Of a stretch of 64,000 nucleotides of DNA, positions 1 to 9,161 are shown piece after piece (position 1 is the stretch's first letter; every line of letters starts with the position of its first letter). The stretch is from Pseudomonas sp. TH41 (GTDB lineage Bacteria > Pseudomonadota > Gammaproteobacteria > Pseudomonadales > Pseudomonadaceae), in assembly GCF_016650695.1 (NCBI RefSeq), contig NZ_JAEKFH010000003.1, positions 1,508,001-1,572,000 on the forward strand, given 5' to 3'. Position numbers and translations under genes: made by a program. The notes below the pieces were generated by a model. That model saw only the letters and a list, made by a program, of their open reading frames with translations, ran no database searches and had not been told where the DNA came from.

Positions 1-1
1 C

Positions 2-814
2 GAAGCCGAAGACGCCGTTCGCGACATGCTGGCGGGCAACGCATTCGGCGAAGCCGGGTCGCGGGTAGTGATCGAAGAGTTCCTCGACGGCGAAGAAGCC
101 AGCTTCATCGTCATGGTCGACGGCAAGAACGTGCTGCCAATGGCAACCAGCCAGGACCACAAACGCGTCGGCGATGGCGACACCGGTCCAAACACCGGCG
201 GCATGGGGGCTTACTCCCCTGCCCCGGTGGTCACCAGCGAAGTGCACAAGCGTGTCATGGACCTGGTGATCTGGCCGACCGTGCGCGGCATGGCCGAGGA
301 AGGCAACGTCTACACTGGCTTCCTGTACGCCGGCCTGATGATCGACAAGGCTGGTAACCCAAAAGTCATCGAATTCAACTGCCGTTTCGGCGACCCTGAG
401 ACCCAACCGGTGATGCTGCGCTTGCAGTCGAGCCTGGTGTTGCTGGTCGAAGCGGCCCTGGCGCAAGCCCTGGACAAGGTCGAAGCGCAATGGGATCCAC
501 GTCCGAGTGTCGGTATCGTGCTCGCGGCGGGCGGCTATCCAGGTGACTATGCCAAAGGTGTGGCCATCAACGGCCTGGATGCAGCCGCGGCACTGGAAGG
601 TAAAGTCTTCCACGCCGGCACCGCGCTCAAGGACGGTCAAGTGGTGACGGCCGGTGGTCGGGTGCTCTGTGCGACCGCCATGGGCACCAGCGTCGATGCG
701 GCCCAACAGCAGGCTTACAAGCTGGCGGCCAAGATTGATTGGGAAGGCTGTTTCTATCGCAAAGACATTGGCTACCGTGCCATTGCCCGCGAGCGTGGCG
801 AAACTCAGGAATAA
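2..814 (+). CDS. purD: Phosphoribosylamine--glycine ligase (GARS), 3' part
   Basis: This is the C-terminal 270 residues of PurD, which joins 5-phosphoribosylamine and glycine with ATP to make GAR in purine synthesis. The frame is open from base 2, so the gene begins outside the window; about 160 N-terminal residues of the usual ~430 are missing. The ATP-grasp region is clear (EEFLDGEEASF, QDHKRVGDGDTGPNTGGMGA, EFNCRFGDPETQ), followed by the C-terminal GARS domain (GIVLAAGGYPGDYAKG). It ends in TAA, then a GC hairpin. The downstream neighbour is retS, the same order as purD-retS in Pseudomonas aeruginosa (known from that genome). Identification is secure. Confidence 0.97.
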   Translation, partial: EAEDAVRDMLAGNAFGEAGSRVVIEEFLDGEEASFIVMVDGKNVLPMATSQDHKRVGDGDTGPNTGGMGAYSPAPVVTSEVHKRVMDLVIWPTVRGMAEEGNVYTGFLYAGLMIDKAGNPKVIEFNCRFGDPETQPVMLRLQSSLVLLVEAALAQALDKVEAQWDPRPSVGIVLAAGGYPGDYAKGVAINGLDAAAALEGKVFHAGTALKDGQVVTAGGRVLCATAMGTSVDAAQQQAYKLAAKIDWEGCFYRKDIGYRAIARERGETQE

Positions 815-830
815 GACAGCCATTCGGCCA

Positions 831-853
831 GGCAAGGGCTTCGGGCCCTTGCC
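831..853 (+). terminator. GC hairpin after purD
   Basis: A perfect 9-bp stem (GGCAAGGGC / GCCCTTGCC) encloses a TTCGG loop 17 bases after the purD stop. No T-run follows, so it may only partly terminate or may protect the mRNA 3' end. Confidence 0.4.
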
Positions 854-855
854 GG

Positions 856-884
856 ACTATTCCGGCGCCGCGCATAGTTATAAT
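856..884 (+). promoter_or_regulatory. Candidate sigma70 promoter of retS
   Basis: An exact TATAAT at 879-884 lies 30 bases before the retS start. The -35 position (about 856-861) matches the consensus poorly. It would give a short leader of about 22 bases carrying the AAGGGA ribosome site at 901-906. This suggests that retS can be transcribed apart from purD. Confidence 0.4.
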
Positions 885-913
885 CTGGCATCAACCTACG
901 AAGGGATTTCGCC

Positions 914-3691
914 GTGCGCTGGCTCAGGATTGCCATAGGTTTCACCGTCACTCTGCTGACTTTGCTCTGCATGCTCCCGGCCATGGCCGCGCAAGGCAGT
1001 GGCTGGGCCGTATTGCTCGACGACCAGGGCGATCTGCAGCTCAGCGACATCCGTTCCGCTCGCTACACCAATCAATTCAGTCCTATCGAACTGGACCACC
1101 TCACGGCCGCCGAGCCCGAAGGTGCGTTGTGGTTGCGCTTCAGGCTTGCACCCGGCAAGCATGAACAGCTACTGCGGGTGTTCGCGCCCGACCTGTCCCA
1201 CTTCAATCTTTATGTGCTGGACGGCGATACGCTGATCGAGCATTTGAACACCGGCACCGAGCAGCCCCCGGGTGAACGGCCGTTGCCCAGCAGCGACGTC
1301 CTGTTGCCGCTACCGCAAAGCGACAAACCACTCGACGTTTACCTGCGGCTGGTCTCCGATCACCAGTTGAGGCCTTACATCACGCTGCAATCGGCAGTCA
1401 TGGCCGCTGCCAATCAGAACCAGACGTTGATTTACGGTCTGCTGTTCGGTTGTATCGCCATGCTGATCCTGCACAACCTCATCCGTTACGCCTACACCCG
1501 CTCGCGCAGCAGCCTTTGGCTGGCCGCCTGCGAAGCGTTATTGATGCTCAGCCTGCTGCTGTTGCTGAACCTGGCCGGGCCCTGGTTGCCGGACTGGCGT
1601 GCAGTACAAACGCCCGGCGCCTACCTCGCCCTGCTGCTGACGGCACCGTGCGGGCTGATGCTTGCCTATTGCTTCTTCGCCCCACTCGGCCCACACCCGC
1701 TGAACAAAGTGCTGCTGGGCGACATCCTGCTCATCATTGCCAGCGGTCTGCTGCTGCTGTTCGTCAACACGCTGCCGCTGAACATCATCACTTACGCACT
1801 CGTCGCCCTCGCGGGCCTGACCATGTTGTTCGTCAGCGCCTGGCACTGGCAAAAAGGCTATCGACCGGCACGGCTGTTCGTGGCGGCCATGGTGGTCTTC
1901 AATTTAGGCACGCTGATTATCCTGCCGGCTTTGCTGGGGCTGACCCTGATTGAGCCACAAGGATTGATCACCATCCTGTTGGTGTTCATCTGCATCAGCG
2001 GCCTGTTGATGAGCATTGCCCTGAGCGAGCGCCAGCGCAGCATCACCGAAGACCGTTTCAGCATCAGCCGCGACCTGGCCGCCAGCAACGCCGAGATCAA
2101 TGCCAAGGCCGAATTCCTGGCAAAAATCAGTCACGAAATCCGCACCCCGATGAATGGCGTATTGGGCATGACCGAGCTGCTGCTGGGTACGCCGCTGTCG
2201 GTCAAGCAGCGCGACTATGTGCAAACCATCCACAGCGCCGGCAACGAATTGCTGACGCTGATCAACGAGATTCTCGACATCTCCAAGCTCGAATCCGGGC
2301 AGATTGAACTGGACGACGTGCAGTTCGATCTCAACGCCTTGATCGAAGACTGCCTGAGCATCTTCCGCGCCAAGGCAGAGCAGCAGAATGTCGAGCTGAT
2401 CAGCTTTATCCAGCCGCAAGTACCGCGGGTCATCAGCGGCGACCCGACGCGTTTGCGCCAGACCCTGCTGAGCCTGCTGGAAAACGCCCTGAAGAAAACC
2501 GACGAAGGCGAAATCCTGATCGTTGTCGCGCTCGACGAACGCAGCGCCAAACCGCGCTTGCGCATCGCCGTGCAGGACAGCGGTGAACCCATGGACGCCG
2601 AAGAACGCGATGCACTCATGCACGCTGAACTGCACAGCAAGAACTTTCTCTCGGCCACCCGCCTCGGCGGCAATCTGGGGTTGGTGATTGCCCGTCAGCT
2701 GATTCGCTTGATGCACGGAGAATTCGGCATCAAGAGTGGCGCCAACCAGGGCAGCACCCTTTGGCTGACCTTGCCGCTGGACGCTGACCGCCTCGAACAC
2801 CCGACGTCCGACCTCGACGGCCCACTCCAGGGTGCACGGGTGTTGGTGGTGGACGACAACGACACCTGCCGCAAAGTGCTGGTGCAGCAGTGCAGCGCCT
2901 GGGGCCTGAACGTCAGTGCCGTCGCGTCCGGCAAGGAAGCGCTGGCGTTGCTGCGCACCAAGGCCCACTTGCGCGACTACTTCGACGTGGTCCTGCTGGA
3001 CCAGAACATGCCTGGCATGACCGGCATGCAACTGGCGGCAAAGATCAAGGAAGACCCAAGCCTGAATCATGACATCCTGCTGATCATGCTCACCGGCATC
3101 AGCAATGCGCCAAGCAAGATCATCGCGCGCAATTCCGGGATCAAGCGCATCCTCGCCAAACCGGTGGCCGGCTACACCCTGAAGACGACGCTGGCGGATG
3201 AATTGAACCAGCGAAACAAGGGCCTCTCCGTGTCGCAGCTCCCCCCCACCGGTCCGACGTTGCCGGTCAAGGTCCCCAGCGATTTCCGCATTCTGGTGGC
3301 CGAAGACAACAGCATCTCGACCAAGGTGATTCGCGGCATGCTGGGCAAGCTCAACCTGCAACCGGACACCGCCAGCAATGGTGAAGAAGCCTTGCAGGCC
3401 ATGAAAGCCCAGCGTTACGACCTGGTGCTGATGGACTGCGAAATGCCGATCCTCGACGGCTTCTCGGCCACCCAGCAATTGCGCGCCTGGGAAGTCGGCA
3501 ACCAGCGGATTCGCACCCCCGTGGTGGCGTTGACCGCGCATATCCTCGCCGAGCATAAAGAGCGCGCGCGCCAGGCCGGCATGGACGGGCACATGGCCAA
3601 ACCGGTCGAGCTGTCGCAACTGCGCGACCTGATCGAACATTGGGTTGCCCAGCGCGATCAGTTGAACCGTGCAGCGACTCAAACGTCCTGA
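914..3691 (+). CDS. retS: Hybrid sensor histidine kinase/response regulator RetS
   Basis: RetS is an inner-membrane hybrid kinase. In P. aeruginosa it binds GacS and blocks the Gac/Rsm switch, favouring the acute or motile state over biofilm (family knowledge). The 925-residue protein has an N-terminal signal segment (1-25), a periplasmic 7TMR-DISMED2-type domain (about 30-160), seven membrane helices (about 170-375), and a kinase core with H-box FLAKISHEIRTPMNG (His407). The ATPase domain shows a divergent G-box (RLGGNLGLVIA). Two receiver domains follow, with Asp696 (VLLDQNMPG) and Asp841 (LMDCEMPILDG). The start is GTG, 7 bases after AAGGGA. Synteny with purD and domain order support RetS over other 7TMR-DISM hybrids such as LadS. 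Confidence 0.9.
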   Translation: MRWLRIAIGFTVTLLTLLCMLPAMAAQGSGWAVLLDDQGDLQLSDIRSARYTNQFSPIELDHLTAAEPEGALWLRFRLAPGKHEQLLRVFAPDLSHFNLYVLDGDTLIEHLNTGTEQPPGERPLPSSDVLLPLPQSDKPLDVYLRLVSDHQLRPYITLQSAVMAAANQNQTLIYGLLFGCIAMLILHNLIRYAYTRSRSSLWLAACEALLMLSLLLLLNLAGPWLPDWRAVQTPGAYLALLLTAPCGLMLAYCFFAPLGPHPLNKVLLGDILLIIASGLLLLFVNTLPLNIITYALVALAGLTMLFVSAWHWQKGYRPARLFVAAMVVFNLGTLIILPALLGLTLIEPQGLITILLVFICISGLLMSIALSERQRSITEDRFSISRDLAASNAEINAKAEFLAKISHEIRTPMNGVLGMTELLLGTPLSVKQRDYVQTIHSAGNELLTLINEILDISKLESGQIELDDVQFDLNALIEDCLSIFRAKAEQQNVELISFIQPQVPRVISGDPTRLRQTLLSLLENALKKTDEGEILIVVALDERSAKPRLRIAVQDSGEPMDAEERDALMHAELHSKNFLSATRLGGNLGLVIARQLIRLMHGEFGIKSGANQGSTLWLTLPLDADRLEHPTSDLDGPLQGARVLVVDDNDTCRKVLVQQCSAWGLNVSAVASGKEALALLRTKAHLRDYFDVVLLDQNMPGMTGMQLAAKIKEDPSLNHDILLIMLTGISNAPSKIIARNSGIKRILAKPVAGYTLKTTLADELNQRNKGLSVSQLPPTGPTLPVKVPSDFRILVAEDNSISTKVIRGMLGKLNLQPDTASNGEEALQAMKAQRYDLVLMDCEMPILDGFSATQQLRAWEVGNQRIRTPVVALTAHILAEHKERARQAGMDGHMAKPVELSQLRDLIEHWVAQRDQLNRAATQTS

Positions 3692-3755
3692 GCCGACAGA
3701 CCCCGCAGCGCCTGATAGACTCCCCCTCGACTTCCCTCGCCAGTGAGCTTGCACC

Positions 3756-4352
3756 ATGCTCCACGTGTTGTTCAGCGTTTACCTGAAGATGCTGGTGCTC
3801 TACAGCCCCTTCTTCGTATTGTCCTGTTTCATCAGCCTGACTCGCGGTTATTCGCGCAAGGAACAACGTCGACTGGCCTGGAAAGTGGCGGTCGCCACAC
3901 TGGTTTCCAGCGTCTTGCTGTACCTGTTCGGACGGGTGATTTTCAGTGTCTTTGGCATCACCGTGGATGCGTTTCGCATCGGTGCCGGCAGCGTGCTGTT
4001 CATCTCGGCACTGGGCATGGCCCAAGGCAAGTCGGCGGTACAGACCGACAACGTGCAACAGGACGTGACCATCGTCCCGCTGACCATCCCCCTGACAGTC
4101 GGCCCTGGCACCATCGGCGCCTTGCTGGTGATGGGCGTCAGCCAGCCACACTGGGATGACAAACTCACGGCCATCCTCAGCATTGCCCTGGCCAGTTTCA
4201 CCGTTGGCGTGGTGCTGTACCTGTCGAACCGCATCGAGCGCATTCTCGGTGACCAGGGTTTGCAGATTGTCAGCCGATTAATGGGGTTGTTCGTCTGCGC
4301 ACTGGCGGCGCAGATCATCTTTACCGGGGTGAAGGGCTATCTGGTGCCATAA
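3756..4352 (+). CDS. MarC family integral membrane protein
   Basis: A 198-residue hydrophobic protein with about six membrane helices and the MarC-family signature region (VPLTIPLTVGPGTIGALLVMG). MarC/YhgN proteins are inner-membrane proteins of unclear transport role; the old link to multiple antibiotic resistance was not upheld. It begins ATG at 3756, 64 bases after retS, and is probably read from the same direction. Its last 32 bases overlap the 3' end of the convergent gene at 4321-5067. The length is typical of the family. Confidence 0.88.
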   Translation: MLHVLFSVYLKMLVLYSPFFVLSCFISLTRGYSRKEQRRLAWKVAVATLVSSVLLYLFGRVIFSVFGITVDAFRIGAGSVLFISALGMAQGKSAVQTDNVQQDVTIVPLTIPLTVGPGTIGALLVMGVSQPHWDDKLTAILSIALASFTVGVVLYLSNRIERILGDQGLQIVSRLMGLFVCALAAQIIFTGVKGYLVP

Positions 4353-5067
4353 CGGCGCCACAAGACAATGGCTCCTGCGATAGCTCGAGCCTTGGCCTGA
4401 CTGCCATCAGCGTGTGCCCTTGTACAAAGGCGACGATGTGTTCCCGGCTTTTCGAGAAAGCCCTGGCGGCCATCTCGAATGAGTGATGCTTCACCACGAT
4501 CGGTGAAGTGAAGCTACGTGTCGAAAATGCCTGTTCCAGACAGTGTTCTCCCACGCTTTGCTTCGTCTCAAACTCAAGGTAGAACACCTCTATGCGGGCA
4601 TTCTGTGTGCTCACGGCAAACAGCAAGTGCACAGTAAAACGGCGCTCTTCTCCCCCGCCCGGAACCTTGACCGTACGCTGACTGAGTTGCTGCGCCTGAA
4701 TGGACAAATCGGTCGGGAGGCGGGCCAAGTCGGCGATGGCTTCGCACGCCAACGCACACTCACTCTGCAACGACCGGCCTATCATCGCGCGGGTCATTAC
4801 CTCCGTCAGCGTGACGCTGGTCTGGTTCTCGAACAATGGCTGCAGGACTTGCTCTCGCCTGAGAGTCCAGGCGGACTGCTTAAGGGCCTCGATAAAAACA
4901 CTGTGCCATTGCGAGAACTCGCTGGCATTCGGAAACTTGCTCGACGCTTTCAGTCGGGAGGCGAGCAAAGAATACAAAATATCGCACTTCATTTGTTTAT
5001 ATAATGAAACCGACAAAACACTTAACAAACCGGAATCGATAAAAGACTCCTGACGATGACTTTCCAT
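4321..5067 (-). CDS. Hypothetical protein, paralogue 1 of a three-member local family
   Basis: A 248-residue soluble protein I cannot assign to a known family. It has no signal peptide or membrane helix. It aligns loosely with the proteins at 5123-5902 and 10629-11402. Shared features are a central W-x6-ALKQSAW-type block, a region before a hydrophobic strand (FTVHLLFAVST), and a C-terminal YLEFE..SFEMAARAFSKSREHI segment matching FFKYRGEE..AYNVVKDIVQAEVDRS in its neighbour. This is the most divergent of the three. The ATG has GGGAAG upstream. It lies 55 bases downstream of its paralogue in the same direction, with a hairpin between them, so the two probably share a transcript. Its 3' end overlaps marC. 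Confidence 0.7.
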   Translation of the reverse strand: MESHRQESFIDSGLLSVLSVSLYKQMKCDILYSLLASRLKASSKFPNASEFSQWHSVFIEALKQSAWTLRREQVLQPLFENQTSVTLTEVMTRAMIGRSLQSECALACEAIADLARLPTDLSIQAQQLSQRTVKVPGGGEERRFTVHLLFAVSTQNARIEVFYLEFETKQSVGEHCLEQAFSTRSFTSPIVVKHHSFEMAARAFSKSREHIVAFVQGHTLMAVRPRLELSQEPLSCGAVMAPDSPSPR

Positions 5068-5087
5068 GTCTCACTTCCCTATAAGAA

Positions 5088-5116
5088 GCGAGAGCTTCCA
5101 ACCGCGAAGCTCTCGC
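5088..5116 (-). terminator. Intercistronic hairpin between two paralogues
   Basis: A perfect 11-bp stem (GCGAGAGCTTC / GAAGCTCTCGC) with a 7-base loop lies in the 55-bp gap between the genes at 5123-5902 and 4321-5067. On the minus strand it is followed only by TTCTTAT, so it may attenuate transcription or stabilise the upstream message. Confidence 0.45.
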
Positions 5117-5122
5117 AAAAAT

Positions 5123-5902
5123 TTACAGCGGGGTCTTGAAGTACTCCAGCCGACTCCTGTCGACCTCAGCCTGAACAATATCCTTGACCACATTATAAGC
5201 GCGCCGATTCAATGTACGGCGCGTTGCGGCGTTATACACTTTCACTTCTTCGCCCCGATATTTGAAAAACAGTATTTTGGTAATAAGTTCGCGCGACTCC
5301 ATTTGCATGGCGCACGCAATCATGGTTGGCCGTCCTCCCAGAGAAATACAGGGCACCATTTGAAAGTTAGCCGCCTTATTCTTTTTACTTTTGATTTCAA
5401 CCAGCCTTATTGCACCTTCATTTTTTTCAAGGGCGTTCAAGGCTGAAGAAATCAGCGGTAAAACTTTGAGTTTATCCGCCCCGGCGACCAGCGCGATGAT
5501 CTGCAGTGCAGCCTCATCCATGGTGAAGTCGAGTTCCCGACTGATGTACTCCTTGTACGGGTCGTTCATGGTTGGCCAACCGCAATTCGTTACGGCCTTG
5601 CTGTACTCGCGATACCACTCGCGACGTTGGGTTTCCCGATCGAAGAGCTTGTCGGCACGAAGTTCCGCATAAAGAACAGTATCGTCGAATGCCTCGCGGT
5701 CCTCCTCAGACAGCGCTTCATCATACGCAGCGATGGTCGAACCCAAAACAGCAGCCGAGTCGTTCCCCTCTTGCCTGGAAATACTGTTTGAACGTGCCAT
5801 TCGCGCCATAGGAACAGATTGAGTCGACACCTCGCCCAGCCCAAAATATTCCGACTGTGCCGCATAATCAAAATTCAAATCAATTGCTTTACTTTCAATC
5901 AT
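5123..5902 (-). CDS. Hypothetical protein, paralogue 2 of a three-member local family
   Basis: A 259-residue soluble protein of unknown function, without signal peptide or membrane helix. It is clearly related to the protein at 10629-11402. Shared blocks include GSTI..SE(E/D)D, the Y-x6-K-(F/Y)-DRET-x3-(E/W)W signature near residues 95-105, (N/Q)FQ-x2-PC before a hydrophobic strand, and a C-terminal LFFKY/LFVKW segment followed by a basic helix. The ATG at 5902 has a strong AAGGAG 11 bases upstream. The DNA is visibly poorer in GC than the cob genes, and the upstream leader is AT-rich, which suggests acquisition. It leads a two-gene unit with 4321-5067. Confidence 0.72.
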   Translation of the reverse strand: MIESKAIDLNFDYAAQSEYFGLGEVSTQSVPMARMARSNSISRQEGNDSAAVLGSTIAAYDEALSEEDREAFDDTVLYAELRADKLFDRETQRREWYREYSKAVTNCGWPTMNDPYKEYISRELDFTMDEAALQIIALVAGADKLKVLPLISSALNALEKNEGAIRLVEIKSKKNKAANFQMVPCISLGGRPTMIACAMQMESRELITKILFFKYRGEEVKVYNAATRRTLNRRAYNVVKDIVQAEVDRSRLEYFKTPL

Positions 5903-5929
5903 CCAACTTAACTCCTTGTTATTAACTTA

Positions 5930-5946
5930 GACTGCATCTTGCAGTC
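5930..5946. promoter_or_regulatory. Inverted repeat in the leader of the 5123-5902 gene
   Basis: A perfect palindrome GACTGCA-TCT-TGCAGTC lies 28 bases before the start codon. It sits within a 200-bp AT-rich spacer (5903-6106) that also carries TATTAT-like sequences near 5998 and no gene. It could be an operator or an RNA stem near the ribosome site. Confidence 0.35.
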
Positions 5947-6075
5947 CCGTAAAACCTAACAAGCAACCCCTCTTCAGTCAAACCAACAAACGTATAATAT
6001 TATTTAATAGCGCACACAAAAACCGCCATTAAAAAATCGACATTTAAATCCATATAAAATTGTTTATCAGTTGAT

Positions 6076-6098
6076 ATAGCCGGCCTTGCGCCGGCTAT
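6076..6098. terminator. Hairpin after cobJ
   Basis: A perfect 9-bp stem ATAGCCGGC / GCCGGCTAT with a 5-base loop begins 8 bases after the cobJ stop on the minus strand. There is no clear U-tract, so termination is tentative. Confidence 0.45.
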
Positions 6099-6106
6099 TC
6101 GCTACT

Positions 6107-7804
6107 TTATGGCTTGCTGCCATACCAGCGCGGCGTGTACACCCATTCCCCACCTTCTGAACGAGGAAAAGCACAGGTGGTCGAGGACCCCACAAGGACC
6201 ATGGTTCGCATATCCACTTGATCGGGGGTCAGTTGCCCCAGCGTCGTTACTCGCAAGGTCTGCCCTGGGCGGCCAATGTCGCGGCCCAGTACGACGGGCG
6301 TCTGAGGAAGGCGATGCTGCGCGACGATCTCCAGCGCACGGCCCAGTTGCCATGGTCGTGAACGAGAGATCGGGTTGTAGAAAGCCAGTGCCAGATCGGC
6401 TTTCGCGGCCAGATCCAGACGTTTCTCGATGATCGACCAGGGCTTGAGGTTGTCCGACAGCGACATGACGCAGAAGTCATGCCCCAACGGCGCACCGGCC
6501 TGCGCGGCGGTAGCGAGCGACGCGGAAACACCCGGCAGAATCTCGAGATCCACGGCGTGCCAGTTCGCATCCGTGGATTCGTGAAGGGCTTCCAGCACGG
6601 CGGCGGCCATCGCGAAAACCCCCGGATCGCCCGAGGAAACCACCACGACCGAACGTCCCTGGGCCGCCAGCTCGAAGGCGTGGCGAGCTCGCTGCATTTC
6701 TTCACGGTTGTCAGTGCAATGCAGCACCTGGTCGGCGCGAAACGGCCCGGCCATCCGCACATAGGTTTCGTAGCCCAGCACATCATTGGCCCGAGCCAGT
6801 TCCGCCTTGACCGCGGGCACCATCAGTTCGGCGGCACCAGGCCCCAGGCCGATCACCGCCAGACGCCCGCGCGGTCGTCCGATCTGCGACGGGTCCAACG
6901 GCTGCTCGGCGATTGCAATGGCAATGGTGTCGTTGCCAAGGAGGGAAACTGACTGGCCGACGGCGTTTCGGGCCAGTTCACTGAGATCCCCGTCAGCGCT
7001 GGCAAACCGCAATGGCACGCCCAGCTCAAGCGCCGCTTCACGCAACGTCGGGCTGGCCATTTCAGTGTCAGCGGCCAGCAGGCAGGCCAGCGATTGCAGG
7101 GCGACTTTTGCCTGATGCAATGCCTCGCGCACCGCCTTCGGCACATTGGCCACGCCAGCATTCACAGCGACCACCACGTTGCGCGGGTAGATCAACAACT
7201 CATGGTCCGCTGGCGTTCGTTCGCCATGGCCCACATGAACGGTCAACCGCGCCTGTTCATTCTCCGGCAACTGGGCTTGCGCCAACCACGGCGCCGCACC
7301 TTCGATACGCACGGTTTCACCGGCCAGCAGATCGGACACGAAACGCTTGCCCAGTTCCAGATCGCCAAGGGCATAACCGCTGGGTGGATTGAGCAGGCAG
7401 GTGCCGAAACGCAGTTCACCGCTGGTGGTGATCGCGGCTGAGACGTCCAGCGCAGCGGCAATTTCCCGCGCCATCACATTCACGCCGCCGAGGCCGCCAA
7501 GCAATGGCACCACTGCGCTACCGTCTTCGGCCACTGCCAGGACTGGCGGCTCGGCGCCTTTTTCCAGCAGCAACGGCGCCAGCGTGCGGATCACGATCCC
7601 GGCTGCACACAACGCAATGATCGGCGTGTCCTGTTGATAAAGCTCACGCAGGGTCGTACCGAACTCGCGATAGACACGGTCCGCACCGTCAACGCGTTCG
7701 GCCAGGCCGTGGATCTGCGCACCGGGGTACAACTGTTGGATACCGCGTGCGGTGGCGAGGCTGCCATTGCCGAGAATGACAATTGCTGGAACAGGACGAG
7801 TCAT
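6107..7804 (-). CDS. cobJ: CbiG-CobJ fusion: precorrin-5A hydrolase-like / precorrin-3B C17-methyltransferase
   Basis: A 565-residue two-domain cobalamin enzyme. The N-terminal ~300 residues are CbiG-like (ILGNGSLA, IIALCAAGIVIR, AEDGSAVVPLLGGLGGVN), which in the cobalt-early route opens the delta-lactone. The C-terminal part from about residue 312 is the CobJ tetrapyrrole methylase (RLAVIGLGPG, VVVVSSGDPGVFAMA, LEILPGVSA), which adds the C17 methyl with ring contraction. I place the start at ATG 7804 because it overlaps the cobI stop as TGATG; a GTG four codons upstream lies inside cobI. It is the last gene of the leftward cobGHIJ arm. This fused form is known in pseudomonads. Confidence 0.93.
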   Translation of the reverse strand: MTRPVPAIVILGNGSLATARGIQQLYPGAQIHGLAERVDGADRVYREFGTTLRELYQQDTPIIALCAAGIVIRTLAPLLLEKGAEPPVLAVAEDGSAVVPLLGGLGGVNVMAREIAAALDVSAAITTSGELRFGTCLLNPPSGYALGDLELGKRFVSDLLAGETVRIEGAAPWLAQAQLPENEQARLTVHVGHGERTPADHELLIYPRNVVVAVNAGVANVPKAVREALHQAKVALQSLACLLAADTEMASPTLREAALELGVPLRFASADGDLSELARNAVGQSVSLLGNDTIAIAIAEQPLDPSQIGRPRGRLAVIGLGPGAAELMVPAVKAELARANDVLGYETYVRMAGPFRADQVLHCTDNREEMQRARHAFELAAQGRSVVVVSSGDPGVFAMAAAVLEALHESTDANWHAVDLEILPGVSASLATAAQAGAPLGHDFCVMSLSDNLKPWSIIEKRLDLAAKADLALAFYNPISRSRPWQLGRALEIVAQHRLPQTPVVLGRDIGRPGQTLRVTTLGQLTPDQVDMRTMVLVGSSTTCAFPRSEGGEWVYTPRWYGSKP

Positions 7805-8538
7805 CAGCCTTGCCACCTTTCGCCGGGAACAATAATCAGCGAGAAGTACGGCGAGGACATCGGTTCGACCTGATCCAGCGGGACGATTTTCTGGTTGGCC
7901 ATGGTGGCGCGCTCAACGTACAGCGCGCGTTCGGCCAGGCCGAGTTCTTCCAGCACCTGGCGAACCTTGGGAAAGTTGCGCCCCAACTTCATGATCACCG
8001 CCGCGTCGGCATCGGCCAGTCGACGTTTGAGATCGTCGTGAGGCAACACCCCGGACAACACCGACAGACTCTGATTGCGATACACCAGCGGTGCACCGAG
8101 TACCGAGGCACCGCCAAGCATCGAACACACACCCGGCACGACTTCGGCTTCGTAACGCTCGGAAAGGCGATCGTGCAGGTACATGTAAGAGCCGTAGAAA
8201 AACGGATCGCCTTCGCAGATGACCGCCACGTCGCGACCCGCATCGAGATGCGCCGCGATTTCCTCGGCGGCGTCATCGTAGAAGTCGCTGATCACTTGTT
8301 CGTAGGACAGCGGTGCCGGCAAGGCTTCAGTGGTCACCGGGTAGACCAGCGGCAGCAGATTCTGTGCGGCTTGCAGATGCGCTTCGATGATGCCGAAGGC
8401 ATTGCCCTTTTTGCCCTTGGCGACGAAATACGCCACCACCGGGGATTCGCGTAGCAGGCGCAGCGCCTTGACGGTAATCAGTTCCGGATCACCGGGGCCG
8501 ACACCTAGGCCGATCAAACGTCCAGGTTGCTGCATCAT
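7804..8538 (-). CDS. cobI: Precorrin-2 C20-methyltransferase
   Basis: A 244-residue SAM-dependent methylase that converts precorrin-2 to precorrin-3A. The family motifs are present: [20 protein letters not shown] at the N-terminus, the [14 protein letters not shown] loop near the middle, and [19 protein letters not shown]. The size is typical (~240). Its ATG overlaps the cobH stop by 4 bases and its TGA overlaps the cobJ ATG by 1, so translation is coupled in the cobG-H-I-J unit. Confidence 0.95.
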   Translation of the reverse strand: MMQQPGRLIGLGVGPGDPELITVKALRLLRESPVVAYFVAKGKKGNAFGIIEAHLQAAQNLLPLVYPVTTEALPAPLSYEQVISDFYDDAAEEIAAHLDAGRDVAVICEGDPFFYGSYMYLHDRLSERYEAEVVPGVCSMLGGASVLGAPLVYRNQSLSVLSGVLPHDDLKRRLADADAAVIMKLGRNFPKVRQVLEELGLAERALYVERATMANQKIVPLDQVEPMSSPYFSLIIVPGERWQG

Positions 8539-9161
8539 TCGATCTCCGTGGCGAGGGCATTGACGGCCGCAGCGGCCATGGCGCTACCGCCCAGCCGGCC
8601 CTGCATGATGACGAAAGGCACGCCACGGCTGTTCGCCGCGAGCATCGCCTTGGATTCGGCGGCACCGACGAAGCCCACCGGGAAGCCAAGGATCAGCGCC
8701 GGTTTCGGGGCGCCGGCGTCGAGCATTTCCAGCAGATAAAACAGCGCGGTCGGCGCGTTACCGATCACCACCACGCTGCCTTCCAGATACGGGCGCCACA
8801 ATTCCAGCGCGGCGGCGGAACGGGTGTTACCCAACTCGCGGGCCAGGTCAGGAACGCTTTCATCGCGCAGGGTGCAAATGACCTCGTTGTTAGCAGGCAA
8901 GCGAGTGCGTGTCACACCTTCGGACACCATCCGCGCATCACACAGAATCGGGGCACCGGCGGCCAGCGCATCGCGCCCGGCCTGGCCCGCGCCTTCGGAA
9001 AATTGCAAGCCGTCGATGGCCTCGACCATGCCACAGGCGTGGATCACACGTACCGCGAGTTTCTCCAGATCGGCCGGGATTCGGTCGAGGTTGGCCTCGG
9101 CACGAATGATCGCGAAGGAGTTGCGATAGATCTCCTGACCGTCGCGGATGTAATCAAGCAT
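8535..9161 (-). CDS. cobH: Precorrin-8X methylmutase
   Basis: A 208-residue enzyme moving the C11 methyl to C12 to form hydrogenobyrinate. It starts [19 protein letters not shown], as in the family. His41 in [13 protein letters not shown] corresponds to the catalytic histidine of the family, and (S/A)EGVTRTRLP and [14 protein letters not shown] are conserved. I chose ATG 9161 rather than upstream codons because the protein then begins at the usual family N-terminus and overlaps the end of cobG by only 8 bases. Confidence 0.95.
   Translation of the reverse strand: MLDYIRDGQEIYRNSFAIIRAEANLDRIPADLEKLAVRVIHACGMVEAIDGLQFSEGAGQAGRDALAAGAPILCDARMVSEGVTRTRLPANNEVICTLRDESVPDLARELGNTRSAAALELWRPYLEGSVVVIGNAPTALFYLLEMLDAGAPKPALILGFPVGFVGAAESKAMLAANSRGVPFVIMQGRLGGSAMAAAAVNALATEIE

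Noticed and set aside
1904..3757. 617-codon open frame antisense to retS
   Set aside because: Gln/His/Ala-rich composition typical of the antisense shadow of a GC-rich gene; no domain and no ribosome site.
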